A stretch of DNA of 64,000 nt, from NCBI GenBank assembly GCA_028826165.1, contig JAPDFW010000053.1, forward strand, positions 62,001 through 126,000, in the 5' to 3' direction. This DNA comes from Anaeramoeba ignava. Lineage: Eukaryota > Metamonada > Anaeramoebidae. Position numbers and translations under genes: made by a program. Below, in pieces: positions 52,210 to 62,379 of this stretch. Position 1 is the stretch's first letter. Every line of letters begins with the position of its first letter. The notes beneath the pieces are model-generated. The model was not told the origin of the DNA and made no database searches. It saw nothing but the letters and a program-made list of their open reading frames with translations.

Positions 52210-53742
52210 CTATTTTCTATTTTCATGTTCATTTGTTGGAGGATAAAAAGGCATTGCCCAAGAAGATTTTGGTTTTGGATGTTCCATAAAATAAGGATGT
52301 TGAATAGCAGAATCAGCAGAAATTCTCATTTCAGGGTCATAAGTTAATAATTCAGAAAGAAGATTAAAACATAAATTAGAAACATAATTAAATTTTGCAC
52401 GTAATTTTGGTTTCTGAGATTGATTGAACTTAATCCTTTTCGAGATGGACAACTTAGAAAAGCCAGAGAAGTTATTTTCATTAATAGGACCAAGTAGATC
52501 CACTATTTGTTTGATTAGTTCAACTTCTGTTTGAGCGTCAAAAAGAGGATAACCCTGGATAAGTTCTGCAAAAATACATCCAACAGACCACATATCAATA
52601 GCAGTGGAGTAAACAGGTGAACCAAGAAGAACTTCAATAGCGCGGTACCAAAGGGTGACAACAACAGGAGTATAAGGTTTTAATGGGTCGCCATATTCTC
52701 TTGCCATTCCGAAATCGGCAATTTTCAAAATTCCGTTATTTGATAAGAGTAAATTTGACGTTTTGAGATCTCGATGAATAATCCAATTCTTATGAAGATG
52801 TGAAACACCTTCCAAAAGCTGTAAAATAAGACACTTCACTTCGGATTCTGTCCATTGATTTTTCCGAGTTTTCATGAGCATGTGAAGATCATGGTCAAGA
52901 TACTCCATCACCATAAATACTCGATCCAATGAACTTCCGACTACAATTTCTCGTACGTTTACTATGTTTTGATGTTTGTGTTTCATTAATACGTTGATCT
53001 CCCGAAGAGATGTTAGTGGAAAGCCTTCTTGTCTTGTATCCATTTTGATTCTTTTTAATGCTACTATTTCACCTGTTTTTCGATCTCTTGCTCTATAAAC
53101 TACTCCATATGTTCCTTCGCTTATTGGATTTATTTTCTCATATTTCTCAACACTTCCACATGGTGTAAATTTTGTTTGATATTTTGTTCTTCTTTTTTTG
53201 ATATTTTCATTTTCATTTTCATTTTCATTTTCGAATTTATTTTGATTTTGATTTTGATTTTGATTTTCATTTTGATTTTGATTTTGATTTTGATTTTGAT
53301 TTTGATTTTCATTTTGATTTTCAAATTGATTTCCAAATTGATTTTGATTTTGATTTTCATTTTCAAATTGATTTTGATTCTCATTTTGATTTTGATTTTG
53401 ATTATTAAATTGATTTTCAAATTGATTTTCATTTTCAAATTGATTTTGATTTTGATTTTGATTTAGATTTTGATTTTGATTTTCAAATTGATTTTCAAAT
53501 TGATTTTGATTTTGATTTTCAAATTGATTTTGATTTTGATTTTCAAATTGATTTCCAAATTGATTTTGATTTTGATTTTGATTTTGATTTTGATTTTCAT
53601 TTTGATTTTCAAATTGATTTTGATTTTGATTTTCAAATTGATTTTGAATTTGATTTTGATTTTGATTTTGATTAATTTCTTCGTTATCTAAATATATTTT
53701 ATTTTCTGGAATATTAAAATCATCAAATCCTCTTTTATTCAT
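52210..53742 (-). CDS. CDK11/CDK10-like cyclin-dependent kinase
   Basis: A single exon of 510 residues. Residues about 30-180 are Asn/Gln/Glu/Phe low complexity; the kinase domain follows. Key parts: G-T-Y-G-V-V-Y-R-A, A-L-K-R-I-K-M, P-L-T-S-L-R-E (the P-I-T-S-L-R-E helix that names CDK11), I-V-V-G-S-S-L-D, H-R-D-L-K-T-S-N-L-L-L, A-D-F-G-M-A-R-E-Y-G, Y-T-P-V-V-V-T-L-W-Y-R and the C-lobe D-M-W-S-V-G-C-I-F-A-E-L. CDK11 and CDK10 phosphorylate transcription and splicing factors with cyclin L or M. The normal A-P-E after W-Y-R is A-I-E here (codon ATT), unusual for an otherwise intact kinase. The conserved part is less AT-rich than surrounding DNA. Confidence 0.87.
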   Translation of the reverse strand: MNKRGFDDFNIPENKIYLDNEEINQNQNQNQIQNQFENQNQNQFENQNENQNQNQNQNQNQFGNQFENQNQNQFENQNQNQFENQFENQNQNLNQNQNQNQFENENQFENQFNNQNQNQNENQNQFENENQNQNQFGNQFENQNENQNQNQNQNQNQNENQNQNQNQNKFENENENENENIKKRRTKYQTKFTPCGSVEKYEKINPISEGTYGVVYRARDRKTGEIVALKRIKMDTRQEGFPLTSLREINVLMKHKHQNIVNVREIVVGSSLDRVFMVMEYLDHDLHMLMKTRKNQWTESEVKCLILQLLEGVSHLHKNWIIHRDLKTSNLLLSNNGILKIADFGMAREYGDPLKPYTPVVVTLWYRAIEVLLGSPVYSTAIDMWSVGCIFAELIQGYPLFDAQTEVELIKQIVDLLGPINENNFSGFSKLSISKRIKFNQSQKPKLRAKFNYVSNLCFNLLSELLTYDPEMRISADSAIQHPYFMEHPKPKSSWAMPFYPPTNEHENRK

Positions 53743-53957
53743 TATGAAATAAATATTTTTTGATTTATTTTTTTTTTATAATAAATAATTTGAAAAAAAA
53801 ATGAAAAAAAAAAATGAAAAAAAAAATTTTGAAAATTTCATTTTTTTTTCTTCTAAATTTAATTTAAACTTTAATTTCAATTTAATTTCAATTTAATTTC
53901 AATTTAATTACTCTTTATTTCATTTATAAGAAAAAAAAAATTTTTTTAAATTTTCAA
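53743..53957. promoter_or_regulatory. divergent promoter, CDK11-like / SRPK-like genes
   Basis: T-tract/CAT elements face both ways: AAAAAAATGAAAAAAAAAAA at 53795-53814 (for the minus-strand kinase) and TTTCATTTTTTTTTC at 53837-53851 (for the plus-strand kinase). A short repeat TTTAATTTCAA lies at about 53870-53910. Confidence 0.45.
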
Positions 53958-56900
53958 ATGAAAAAAATATCTAAATCAAAAACACTTATATTACAAAAAA
54001 AAGTAAAACAAATTCCTCAAATTGCGAAAACTTCAAGTGAAAGTGAACAAGAAGATCCCAAAGATTATAAATATGGTATTTTGCTCAATATTAATTTCAA
54101 TTATAATTTTAATTTTAATTTTAATTTTAATTTTAATTTTAATTTTAATTTTAATTTTAATTTTAATTTTAATTTTAATTTTAATTTTAATTTTAATTAT
54201 AATTTTAATTTTAATTTTTATTTTAATTTTTAATTTTTAATTTTAATTTCAATTATAATTTTAATTTTCATTTTAATTTTAATTTCAATTTTAATTTTTA
54301 CAATCTAAAATAAAATAAATAGGAGGTTATCATTTAGTAAATATTGGAGATATTATTAAAAGAAAATATAAAGTTTTATGTAAAATTGGATGGGGAGCAT
54401 TTTCTACAGTTTGGGCTTGTGAAGATTTTGAAATGAAAAGATATGTTGCAATTAAAATTGTTAAAAGTGCACCAGAATATACACTTGCAGCTCAAGAAGA
54501 AGTTAAATTATTAAAAAAAATTTCTGATGAAGATCCAAAAGGTGAAAAACATGTTGTCAGATTATTTGATAGTTTTAAAATTCAAGGTCCAAATGGAACA
54601 CGTAAATCAAAATGAAAATTAAAAATTAAAAATTAAATATTATAATTAAAATTCAAATTAAAAATTAAAATTAAAATTAAAATTAATATTAAAATTAAAA
54701 ATTAAATCAAATTAATATTTAATATTTAAATCAAATTAATATTAAAATAAATATTAAAATTAAAATTAAAATTAAAATTAAAATTAATATTATAATTAAA
54801 ATTAAAATTAAAATTAATATTAATATTAAAATCAAAATTAAAATCAAAATTTAAATCAAATTAAAATTTAAAATTAAAATTTAAAATTAAAATTAAAATT
54901 AAAATTTAAAATTAAAATTAAAATTAAAATTAAAATTAAAATTTAAAATTAAAATTAAAATTAAAATTAAAATTAAAATTAAAAATTAAAATTAAAATTA
55001 AAATTAAAATTAAAATCAAAATCAAAATCAAAATTAAATTTAAAATTAAAATTAAAATTAAAATTAAAATTAAAATTAAATTGAAAATTAAAATTAAATT
55101 TAAAATTAAAATTAAAATTAAAATTTAAATTTAAATTTAAATAAAAATCTAGATATTTGTATGGTATTTGAATTGTTAGGAGATAAAAATTTATTAGGAT
55201 TACTCAAAGAAAATTATCTTGGAATACCTATGCCAATAGTTAAAAAATTAACAAAACAAATTCTTATAGCACTTTCACATCTTCATTCAACATGTCAAAT
55301 TATACATACTGATATAAAACCAGAAAATATAATGTTATATGAAGAAGTTGGATCTTTATCAAATACTCTTCTTGAAAAAATTAGTCCAAATATAATTACA
55401 AAAAAGATTCAAAGAAAAAGAATTATCACAAATAGAATTAAAAAACCAAATTTAGTTTTAAAAACAAAATCAAAAACAAAATCTAAATCAAAAGATAAAG
55501 ATAAAGATAAAGATAAAACAATAAAAAAATTGAAGGAAAATTCAATTCAAAAAAATGAAAATTCAATTCAAAAAAATGAAAATTTAATTCAAGAAAATGA
55601 AAATCAAAAAATTCAAGAAAAATTAATTGAAAAAATTGAAAATTTAATTCAGGAAAACCCAAATGAGCAAAAAGAACAAAATTCTATTGAAAAATCAGAT
55701 GAAAAACTTAAAAAACAACTTGAACTTAAAATTGCAAATTTTCAAAGAAGAAAAATTAGAAGATCTCCAATTCCAAAAAAATTAACAAAAGGAATACTAA
55801 AAAAGCCAGCAATATCAGCAGCTAAAATATTAATACCAAAAGAAACAATAACATCACCAAAAGAAAACGAAGAAACAAAATTTGGAAAAAAAGAAAATGA
55901 AAAAGAAAAAGAAAAAGAAAAAGAAAAAAATAAATTGTCTCAAAATGATGAAAAATTAGATGATTTAAAAAATAAATTTGGACTACCTCAACGTCCTAGA
56001 CTTTCTCGTAATTTCTCTAGGAGTAAATCCGCTGATAAAGGATTAACCTTATCCTTGAATACTCATGCTGAAATCAATAGAATTCTAAGAAAACCTCAAA
56101 TGACTTCTTCTCAAATTGATAAATTAATTTCAACAAATGAAAATGTAGAACCAAAAAACGAGACAATAAAACAGCCAGAAAAAAGGGTTTTATACAAAAT
56201 AACACCTCCAAAAATCCACAAGGATGTTGTTTTACCTGAGAATTTAAGTGAAAACAATTTAGAAAAAGAAAAAGAAAAAAATTTGGAAAAAAAAAATCAA
56301 GAAAATCAAGAAAATCAAGAAAATCAAAACCAACAAAAAACAATTCAAAAATTAAGAAAGGCAACACCCAAAAAAGCTAAAAGAACAATGCGAACAAAAA
56401 GCCAAAGTGGGATCAAAAAAACACTAGTTCAAATCAAGAAAACAGAAAGCAAAGAAAAATTCAATTGCAAAATTATTGATTTTGGAAATTCTTGTTGGAT
56501 TGAACATCACTTTGCGCAAAATATACAAACAAGACAATATCGCTCACCAGAAGTTATATTAGGATATGAATACAACGCTTCTGCGGATATTTGGTCATTG
56601 GGATGCATGATTTTTGAGCTTTTGACTGGGGATTTTCTTTTCAATCCAAAAAATACTTCAAATAGTTCTCGAGATGAAGAACATCTTGCTCTAATTATTG
56701 AACTTTTGGGCCCATTTTCAAAGGAATTTGCTCTTGGAGGAAAACGCTCTTCAAAGTTCTTTGATCAAAATGGTGAGCTTCTTCATATTAAACGTATTTA
56801 TCCAATGAGTTTGAAAGAAACTCTTCAAGTCAAATATCATTTTCAAAATGATTCTGCTGATCAAATTGCTTCTTTTCTGTTGCCAATGCTTGATTTGGAT

Positions 56901-57023
56901 TTTAAAAATAGAATCTCTGCTGAAAAGTGTCTTTCTTCTTCTTGGTTTAATGATAATGAAAATGATTCCAATTTTAATTTAACCAAAGAAAATTCTCAAG
57001 AAGTTGCAAATATAAAAAATTGA
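53958..57023 (+). CDS. SR-protein kinase (SRPK) homologue
   Basis: Three exons, 53958-54075, 54323-54601 and 55153-57023, join in phase to 755 residues. The split kinase domain is typical of SRPK: Y-G-G-Y-H-L-V-N-I-G-D before the glycine loop I-G-W-G-A-F-S-T-V-W, V-A-I-K-I-V-K-S, N-G-T-H-I-C-M-V-F-E-L-L-G, H-T-D-I-K-P-E-N-I-M, then a charged spacer of about 370 residues, then I-I-D-F-G-N-S-C-W and T-R-Q-Y-R-S-P-E-V-I-L-G-Y. SRPKs phosphorylate Arg/Ser domains of SR splicing factors and control their nuclear import. The exon 2-3 junction rebuilds T-H-I-C-M exactly as in relatives, which supports the splice sites. Both introns are full of TTTTAA or AAAATT repeats. Confidence 0.92.
54095..54300. 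repeat. TTTTAA repeat, SRPK intron 1
   Basis: About 30 hexamer units with few interruptions. Confidence 0.9.
54616..55145. repeat. AAAATT repeat, SRPK intron 2
   Basis: Degenerate AAAATT/AAAATC hexamers; same unit as intron 1 but in the opposite orientation relative to the gene. Confidence 0.9.
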
Positions 57024-57310
57024 AAAATTTGAACTTTTATTATTAACTTATTAACTTTTATTATTAACTTATCAACTTTTATTATTTTAACTAATTAACT
57101 TCTATAATTTTAATTAACTTTTATTATAATTTTAACTTATCAACTTTTATTATTTTAACTAACCAACTTTTATTATTTTAACTTATTAACTTTTATTATT
57201 ATTTTAACTTATTAACTTTTATTATTTTAACTTATTAACTTTTATTATTTTTTTAATTAATTAACTTTTATTATTTTAACTAACCAACTTCTTAATAAGA
57301 TCAAATATCA
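57024..57310. repeat. tandem 23-29-bp repeat downstream of SRPK gene
   Basis: About ten units of TTAACTTATTAACTTTTATTATTT follow the stop codon, with AACTAACCAACT variants. It is probably in the 3' UTR or just beyond. Confidence 0.85.
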
Positions 57311-57581
57311 CAAAATTTAGAAAGGAAAAAAAAAATTTTTTTTTGAAATGTCTTGTTTTGCTTAATTATTCAAATTGAAAACTATTTTGATAATCATTTG
57401 TTAGATTTAAAAACAAAATTTAGAGAAAAAGAAAAAGATTTTTTTTTTTGCTATTTTTATTTTTGAATCTAACAAAAATGTATTCAAGTATTAAAACATC
57501 AATCAACAAAACAAAAAAATTTTTTTTTTCATTTTCATTTTTTTTCATTTTTTTCATTTTTTCTTTTCAAATAATTTAACA
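57311..57581. other. intergenic region before TBC-domain gene
   Basis: AT-rich. Repeated CATTTT units in T-runs (57530-57562) end 20 nt before the ATG at 57582. No gene is seen in the remainder. Confidence 0.5.
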
Positions 57582-58274
57582 ATGAGTGAAAATTCAAACG
57601 AAAATACAAAACAAAATGAAAATGCAAAACAAAATGAAAATGAAAATCAAAATCAAAATCAAAATCAAAATCAAAATGAAAATCAAAATGAAAATCAAAA
57701 TGAAAATACAAAACAAAAGCAAAATTTAAATACAAAGCAAAATACAAATGAAATCAAAATGAAAATGCAAAACAAATTCAAAATGAAAATACAAATCAAA
57801 AACAAAATGAAAATGAAAATTTAAATGAAAATACAAAACAAAATGAAAATGAAAATTTAAATGAAAATACAAATCAAAATGAAAATGAAAATGAAAATGA
57901 AAATCAATTTGAAAATGCAAAACAAAATGAAAATGCAAAACAAAATTTAAATGAAAATCAAAATGAAAATGAAAATGAAAATACAAATCAAAATACAAAT
58001 CAAAATACAAATACAAATCAAAATCAAAATACAAATCAAAATGAAAATGAAAATCAAAATACAAATCAAAATGAAAATACAAAACAAATTCAAAATGAAA
58101 ATACAAATCAAAATCAAAATACAAATCAAAATGAAAATCAAAATCAAAATACAAATCAAAATGCAAAACAAAATCAAAATCAAAATGAAAATCAAAATTT
58201 AAATTTAAATCAAAATGAAAATCAATTTGAAAATGCAAAACAAAATCAAAATGCAAAACAAAATCAAAATGAAA
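57582..58274 (+). other. Asn/Gln-coding hexamer tract upstream of TBC gene, frame-broken
   Basis: From ATG 57582 a frame reads M-S-E-N-S-N-E-N-T-K-Q then N/Q/E repeats, changes to K-M-K-I repeats after about 57750 and stops at 57822-57824. Another frame keeps N/Q/E coding from about 57750 to 58290. The TBC frame is the same as that of 57582. Two compensating indels would join all three; otherwise translation starts at 58275. I see no GT-AG intron that would do this. Confidence 0.5.
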
Positions 58275-59724
58275 ATGGGAAATTTAAATCAAAATAAAAA
58301 GCAAAATACAAATCAAAATGAAATTGAAGATCAAAATCAAAATCAAAATCAAAATCAAAATCAAAATCAAAATCAAAATCAAAATGAAAATCAAAATGAA
58401 AAAAATGAAAAAAATGAAAATGAAGAAAAGAAACTTCAAAAAATTGAAAAACAAAAAATTCAAAGAGAAAAATTTATGCATAATGCAAGAAAAACCTGGT
58501 TAAAATTAATTGAACAATGGAAAAACAAACCAAAATATCGACCGCAAAGAAAATTAAAGAAATTATGTTGGAAAGGAATTCCACCATCAGTTCGTGGAAA
58601 AGTATGGCCTTATTTAATTGGAAATGGATTAAATATCACTTTAGAACTTTATCAAGTTTTAAAACAAAGAAGTAAAGCTAGTTTGAATCATTTAGATAAA
58701 ACAAAACAAGAGGAAAAACAATTATATCAAGAAGATTCTAATCAAGTTTTAAATCAAATTCAAGAAATTGATCAAAAAATTATATTTTCAGAAGAATCTA
58801 AATTTACTACTTTTTTTGGAAAAGAAAAAACTATTTCTTTGATTACTTTTGATTTATCAAGAACTTTTCCTTCTCTTAAAATATTTGGTTTGGAAGGTGA
58901 AATGAGAGATATGTTAAGTGAAATTTTAGGTGCTTATGCTTTTTATAGACCTGATTTTGGTTATGTAAACTTTGAATTAAAATTCAATTAGAAAATCAAA
59001 ATTAAAATATAAATTAATTTTTTATTTATATCAGGTTCAAGGAATGTCGTTATTGGCTGGAATATTATTATTAAATATGGATGAATATACTGCTTTTAGA
59101 TGTTTAGCAAATATTCTTAATTCAGAAATTTTAATTGGATTTTATGGAGTTAATGAAAAATTAATTCAACATAGATCATTAGTTTTTGATCATTTTCTTG
59201 AATCTATAAATCCAAAAGTTTATAAATATCTCATAACTCAAAAAATTGAAACAAAAATGTTCTTATTTGATTGGTAAATTTTTTTTTAAAATTTAATTGA
59301 AAAGAATTGAAAAAAAAAAATTTTTTTGTTCTCACTTTTTTTTTGCTTTTTTGCTTTTAGGCTTTTAACTTTATTTAGTAGTGTTTTTTCTTTAGATATT
59401 GCTTGTAGAATTTGGGATGTTTATTTTCTTGAAGGAGAAGTATTTCTTTATCGAGTTTCATTTGCTTTTCTTGCTTTAATTGAAGAACAACTTCTTTCAC
59501 TTCCTTTTGAAAAAGCTTTTAAACTTTTACTTGGTCATATTGAAGTAAAAAATTTAAATTAAAAAATTGGATTAAAAATTTAAAATTAAAATTCTCATTT
59601 TTTTTGTTTTTGTTTTTAGAATTTAGATCAAGAAGAATTCTTTAAAAAAATTTCTAAAATTAAAATTTCTAAATCAAAATTTAAAAATGTTCTTGAAATA
59701 ATTAATAAAAAAATGAATAATTGA
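58275..59724 (+). CDS. TBC-domain Rab GTPase-activating protein (TBC1D12/14-like)
   Basis: Four exons, 58275-58964, 59035-59273, 59361-59544 and 59620-59724, give 405 residues from the conservative start; the true protein may begin at 57582. After an Asn/Gln/Glu tract the TBC domain starts W-K-G-I-P-P-S-V-R-G-K-V-W-P-Y-L-I-G-N-G-L-N-I-T, the form seen in TBC1D12/TBC1D14. The Arg finger (I-T-F-D-L-S-R-T-F-P) and Gln finger (Y-V-Q-G-M-S, across the first splice junction) are both present, so catalytic GAP activity toward a Rab is expected. TBC1D14 acts in autophagy and recycling-endosome traffic in animals. The junctions restore W-L-L-T-L-F and H-I-E-N-L-D in phase. It ends 144 bp from the cyclin C gene, tail-to-tail. 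Confidence 0.88.
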
Positions 59725-59868
59725 AAAACAAAAACAAAAACAAAAACAAACAAAACAACAAAGAATTAATTTTCAAATTGTATTTCGTAAAACTCAAAAA
59801 AAAAGAAGCAAAAAAAAAAAGCAAAAAAAAAAAAATAAAATTCCAAAAAAAAAATTTTTTTTTCCTTT
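59725..59868. other. convergent spacer, TBC and cyclin C genes
   Basis: About 144 bp of A-rich sequence (AAAACAAAAACAAAC, AAAAAAGCAAAAAA) between two stop codons. Nothing else is seen. Confidence 0.6.
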
Positions 59869-61890
59869 CTATTTTTTTTTAGTTTTCATTAAAAGTTGTA
59901 AAAGTTCTGGATGAGCAGAATCAGAAGGAATTAAATCAGAAGCAAGTTCATTCTAATTTGAAATTGAAAAAAAAATTTAAAAAATAAATAAATAAATTAA
60001 AAATTTAAATTATATATTTTTTTTACGTTCTAAAATTTAAATTTTAATTTTAAATTTTTAATTTAATTTTAAGTCTAATTTTTACATTCTAAATTAAAAC
60101 AAAATTTGAAATTAATTTAAATAAATTTAGAAGAAAAAATCTTTTTTTTTTTTTAGTTTTTTTTCTACATTTCTAATTGTTGTATCAGCTTTTGCTTCAA
60201 TTAAATAATGAGCACTAATAACATTTCCATTTCTACAAGAAACATGAAGAGGAGTTTCTCCCTAAAAAAAATAATATCAAAATCAAAATCAAAATAAAAA
60301 TTCAAAAGAAAGAAAGAAATTATTTAGAAAAAAAAAATAAACTTTACATCCTAAAAAAAAAATTTAAAATAAAATTTACAAAATCGGAAAAAAAATTTGA
60401 AAATTTACTTTCTAATAAAAATAATATTAATATTAATTATAATAAAAATATTATTTATTTATGAATAAGATACATTAAGGATATTTGGATCTGTATATTT
60501 TAACATTTCTTGAATAACATCAGGATTTGTATTTTTATAACAAACTAAATGAAGAGGATTTTCACCCTAAATAAGTATTAAAACAAAGAAAAAAAAAGGA
60601 ATTATTTAAATTTTGATTTTAATCAAATAATTTTTTTACATTCTAAAAAAATTTAAAATTAAAATTAAAATTTAAATAGAAAATAAATAAAATGATTGAA
60701 TAACATTTTTTGTTTCAGCTTCTTGTGCAAATTTAACTACTTCTAATAAAGCATCAATTTTTTCAGAATGTTGATTTAAAAGAGGTTGTTCTTTATAAAA
60801 TTCAAGAACAATATTTGCAACTTTTTTAATTTCTGTTAAAGTTTCGTTTGTAATTTGAAGTTGAGAAAACCAAGAAGTAATATCAACTGAAGAAGTAATA
60901 GAAGCAATAAATAGAGAAGCCAAAGTTAAAAGATAAGGAGAATATAAAAGACAAAGATCTGTAAAATAAGAATCATTAATAATTGACCTGAAAGAAAAAA
61001 GAAATTTTAAATTAGGGAAAAAATGAGAATAAAAAAAATTGAACTAGCAAATATTTTTAAAAATTTTTAATTATTTATTTTTTACCAAGCTAATTGATAA
61101 AGTTCTTGAAATTGACCTTTTTCTTGAATTTCTGTTAACATTTTATAAGGATGAAATACTATTAGATCATATCCAAGAATTCCAAGAACTAAAAGTTCAT
61201 TTTGAAATATATCTTCTGATGTATATTCCCATTTTGTAATTTCTTGGAATTTTATTAAGAAATTAAATATAAATTGAGAATTATTTTTTAATTTTTTTTT
61301 TACTTGAAATTGCTTCAATTAAAACATTTGCTGAAATAAACCATTCTTCAATTTTAGAAGAAAGATAAAAACAAGTTGGGAAAATAAGCCAAGGATCATG
61401 TTCAGTTAATTTTTTACTGTTTTGAATAAAATAAATTTTAAATTAAATTTTTTTTAAAACTTGTTGAAATTTTTTCAAAGTTGTTTTAAATTAAAAAAAT
61501 AACATTAAATAAAATCTTTTAAATATAACATGGCAAGTAGAAATGATTTTTTGTGGGCATTTCATAATAGTTCCTGTTTGAATTATTTCTAAAATTTTAT
61601 TTTTTTTTAATTTGAAATTTTTAATATTTTTTTTTTTAATTGAAATTATTTCAAATTTTTTTTTTATAATCCACTTTTATGAAAAAAAAACATAATTGTT
61701 TTTCTATGTTCTGGTAAAATGAATTGATAATTCTTTTCAAGTAATTCTTCTAATTTAATTTTTGAAAAAATCCATCGATTACTTTTATTTTTTTTATCAA
61801 AATAAAAAATAAAAAATTAAATTTAATTAAAAATTAATAATTAAAAATAATTAAATACCAATGAGAAGAATTCCAATAATTTGCTGCCAT
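59869..61890 (-). CDS. CCNC: cyclin C, apparently fused to C-terminal ankyrin repeats
   Basis: Cyclin exons 61859-61890, 61675-61781, 61504-61588, 61304-61416, 61086-61242 and 60705-60987 join in phase to 259 residues; ankyrin exons 60474-60566, 60169-60261 and 59869-59952 with five 3-nt exons add 94, total 353. The start M-A-A-N-Y-W-N-S-S-H is the hallmark N-terminus of cyclin C; V-I-F-K-R-F-Y, F-P-T-C-F-Y-L-S-S-K-I-E-E, L-I-V-F-H-P-Y and L-A-W-S-I-I-N-D-S-Y-F-T-D-L-C-L-L-Y follow the family closely. Cyclin C pairs with CDK8 in the kinase module of Mediator. The last cyclin exon could also read through to a stop at 60672, giving a plain cyclin C. A GTTATT donor after E-T-K-N and a 62-nt intron lead instead into G-E-N-P-L-H ankyrin units, which have no start codon of their own. 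Confidence 0.8.
60027..60029 (-). other. 3-nt microexon AAC (Asn), cyclin C/ankyrin gene
   Basis: The minus strand reads TTTTAG|AAC|GTAAAA. Second of the pair with 60086-60088. Confidence 0.68.
60086..60088 (-). other. 3-nt microexon AAT (Asn), cyclin C/ankyrin gene
   Basis: The minus strand reads ATTTAG|AAT|GTAAAA. With 60027-60029 it supplies two residues between D-T-T-I-R-N and N-E-L-A-S-D. Confidence 0.68.
60348..60350 (-). other. 3-nt microexon GAT (Asp), cyclin C/ankyrin gene
   Basis: The minus strand reads TTTTAG|GAT|GTAAAG. Second of the K-D pair; the intron between the two is 58 nt. Confidence 0.76.
60409..60411 (-). other. 3-nt microexon AAA (Lys), cyclin C/ankyrin gene
   Basis: The minus strand reads TATTAG|AAA|GTAAAT. 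With the next GAT it yields L-N-K-D-G-E-T-P-L-H, the canonical ankyrin K-D-G-x-T-P-L-H. Confidence 0.76.
60640..60642 (-). other. 3-nt microexon AAT (Asn), cyclin C/ankyrin gene
   Basis: The minus strand reads TTTTAG|AAT|GTAAAA, between the last cyclin exon and the first ankyrin exon; upstream intron 62 nt. Confidence 0.6.
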
Positions 61891-62061
61891 TTATTTTAAA
61901 ATAAAAAAATAAAAAATGAAAAAAATGAAAAAATAAATTTATCCGATTTTTTTTCCCTTTTTTTTTTTAATTAAAAATAAATTTAAGAAAAAATTTTTTT
62001 CATTTTTTTCCTTTTTAAAAAAATTTTTATTTCTATTTTTAAATTTTATTTTTTAAAGAAA
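61891..62061. promoter_or_regulatory. divergent promoter, cyclin C / histidine-phosphatase genes
   Basis: AAAAAATGAAAAAAATGAAAA at 61912-61932 serves the minus-strand cyclin gene; TTTTTTTCATTTTTTTCC at 61994-62011 serves the plus-strand gene. Confidence 0.45.
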
Positions 62062-62359
62062 ATGATTGTTGGAAAAATTTTAACAGTTTCTAATTTAAAT
62101 AAAATTTATTCAATTGTTCGAAATTATAAAAATATAAAATTTTATTCCAAAGAAATTAAAACAAAAAAAGAAAAAACAGATTTTAAAGTTGAAAAAAAGA
62201 AAGATGGTTTAATAGAAATACCAACAACTCCAAAAGAACCAGCTGGAGCAAGACATATGCCTACTGATATAGTTTTAGTGAGGCATGGTGAATCTGAAGG
62301 AAATGTTTATTTGAGAAAATCAAATCATTCATTTAAAGAAACTTTTATAAATAGACCAA
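62062..62359 (+). CDS. histidine phosphatase/phosphoglycerate-mutase-like protein, first exon
   Basis: The first exon encodes about 99 residues. After a basic N-terminal extension (possibly a targeting or disordered segment) comes D-I-V-L-V-R-H-G-E-S-E-G-N, the R-H-G catalytic motif of the histidine phosphatase superfamily, with F-I-N-R-P just before a GTATTT donor at 62360. The phosphohistidine is the H of R-H-G. Fungal and protist relatives of this type continue with R-P-S-x-x-W-R-L-T, so the splice point is plausible. The rest of the gene lies beyond the window, past at least 1.6 kb of repeats. Substrate cannot be predicted. Confidence 0.7.
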
Positions 62360-62379
62360 GTATTTTTTACATTTAGAAA

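Noticed and set aside
60672-60704. Stop at 60672 as the natural end of cyclin C
   Set aside because: Possible, but then the downstream ankyrin exons have no start codon or promoter; a good-length intron joins them in frame. Kept as an alternative form.
62360-62376. Possible 17-nt intron GTATTT..TTTAG in the phosphatase gene
   Set aside because: Far shorter than any intron here, and the following sequence is repeat without coding character; a long intron is more likely.
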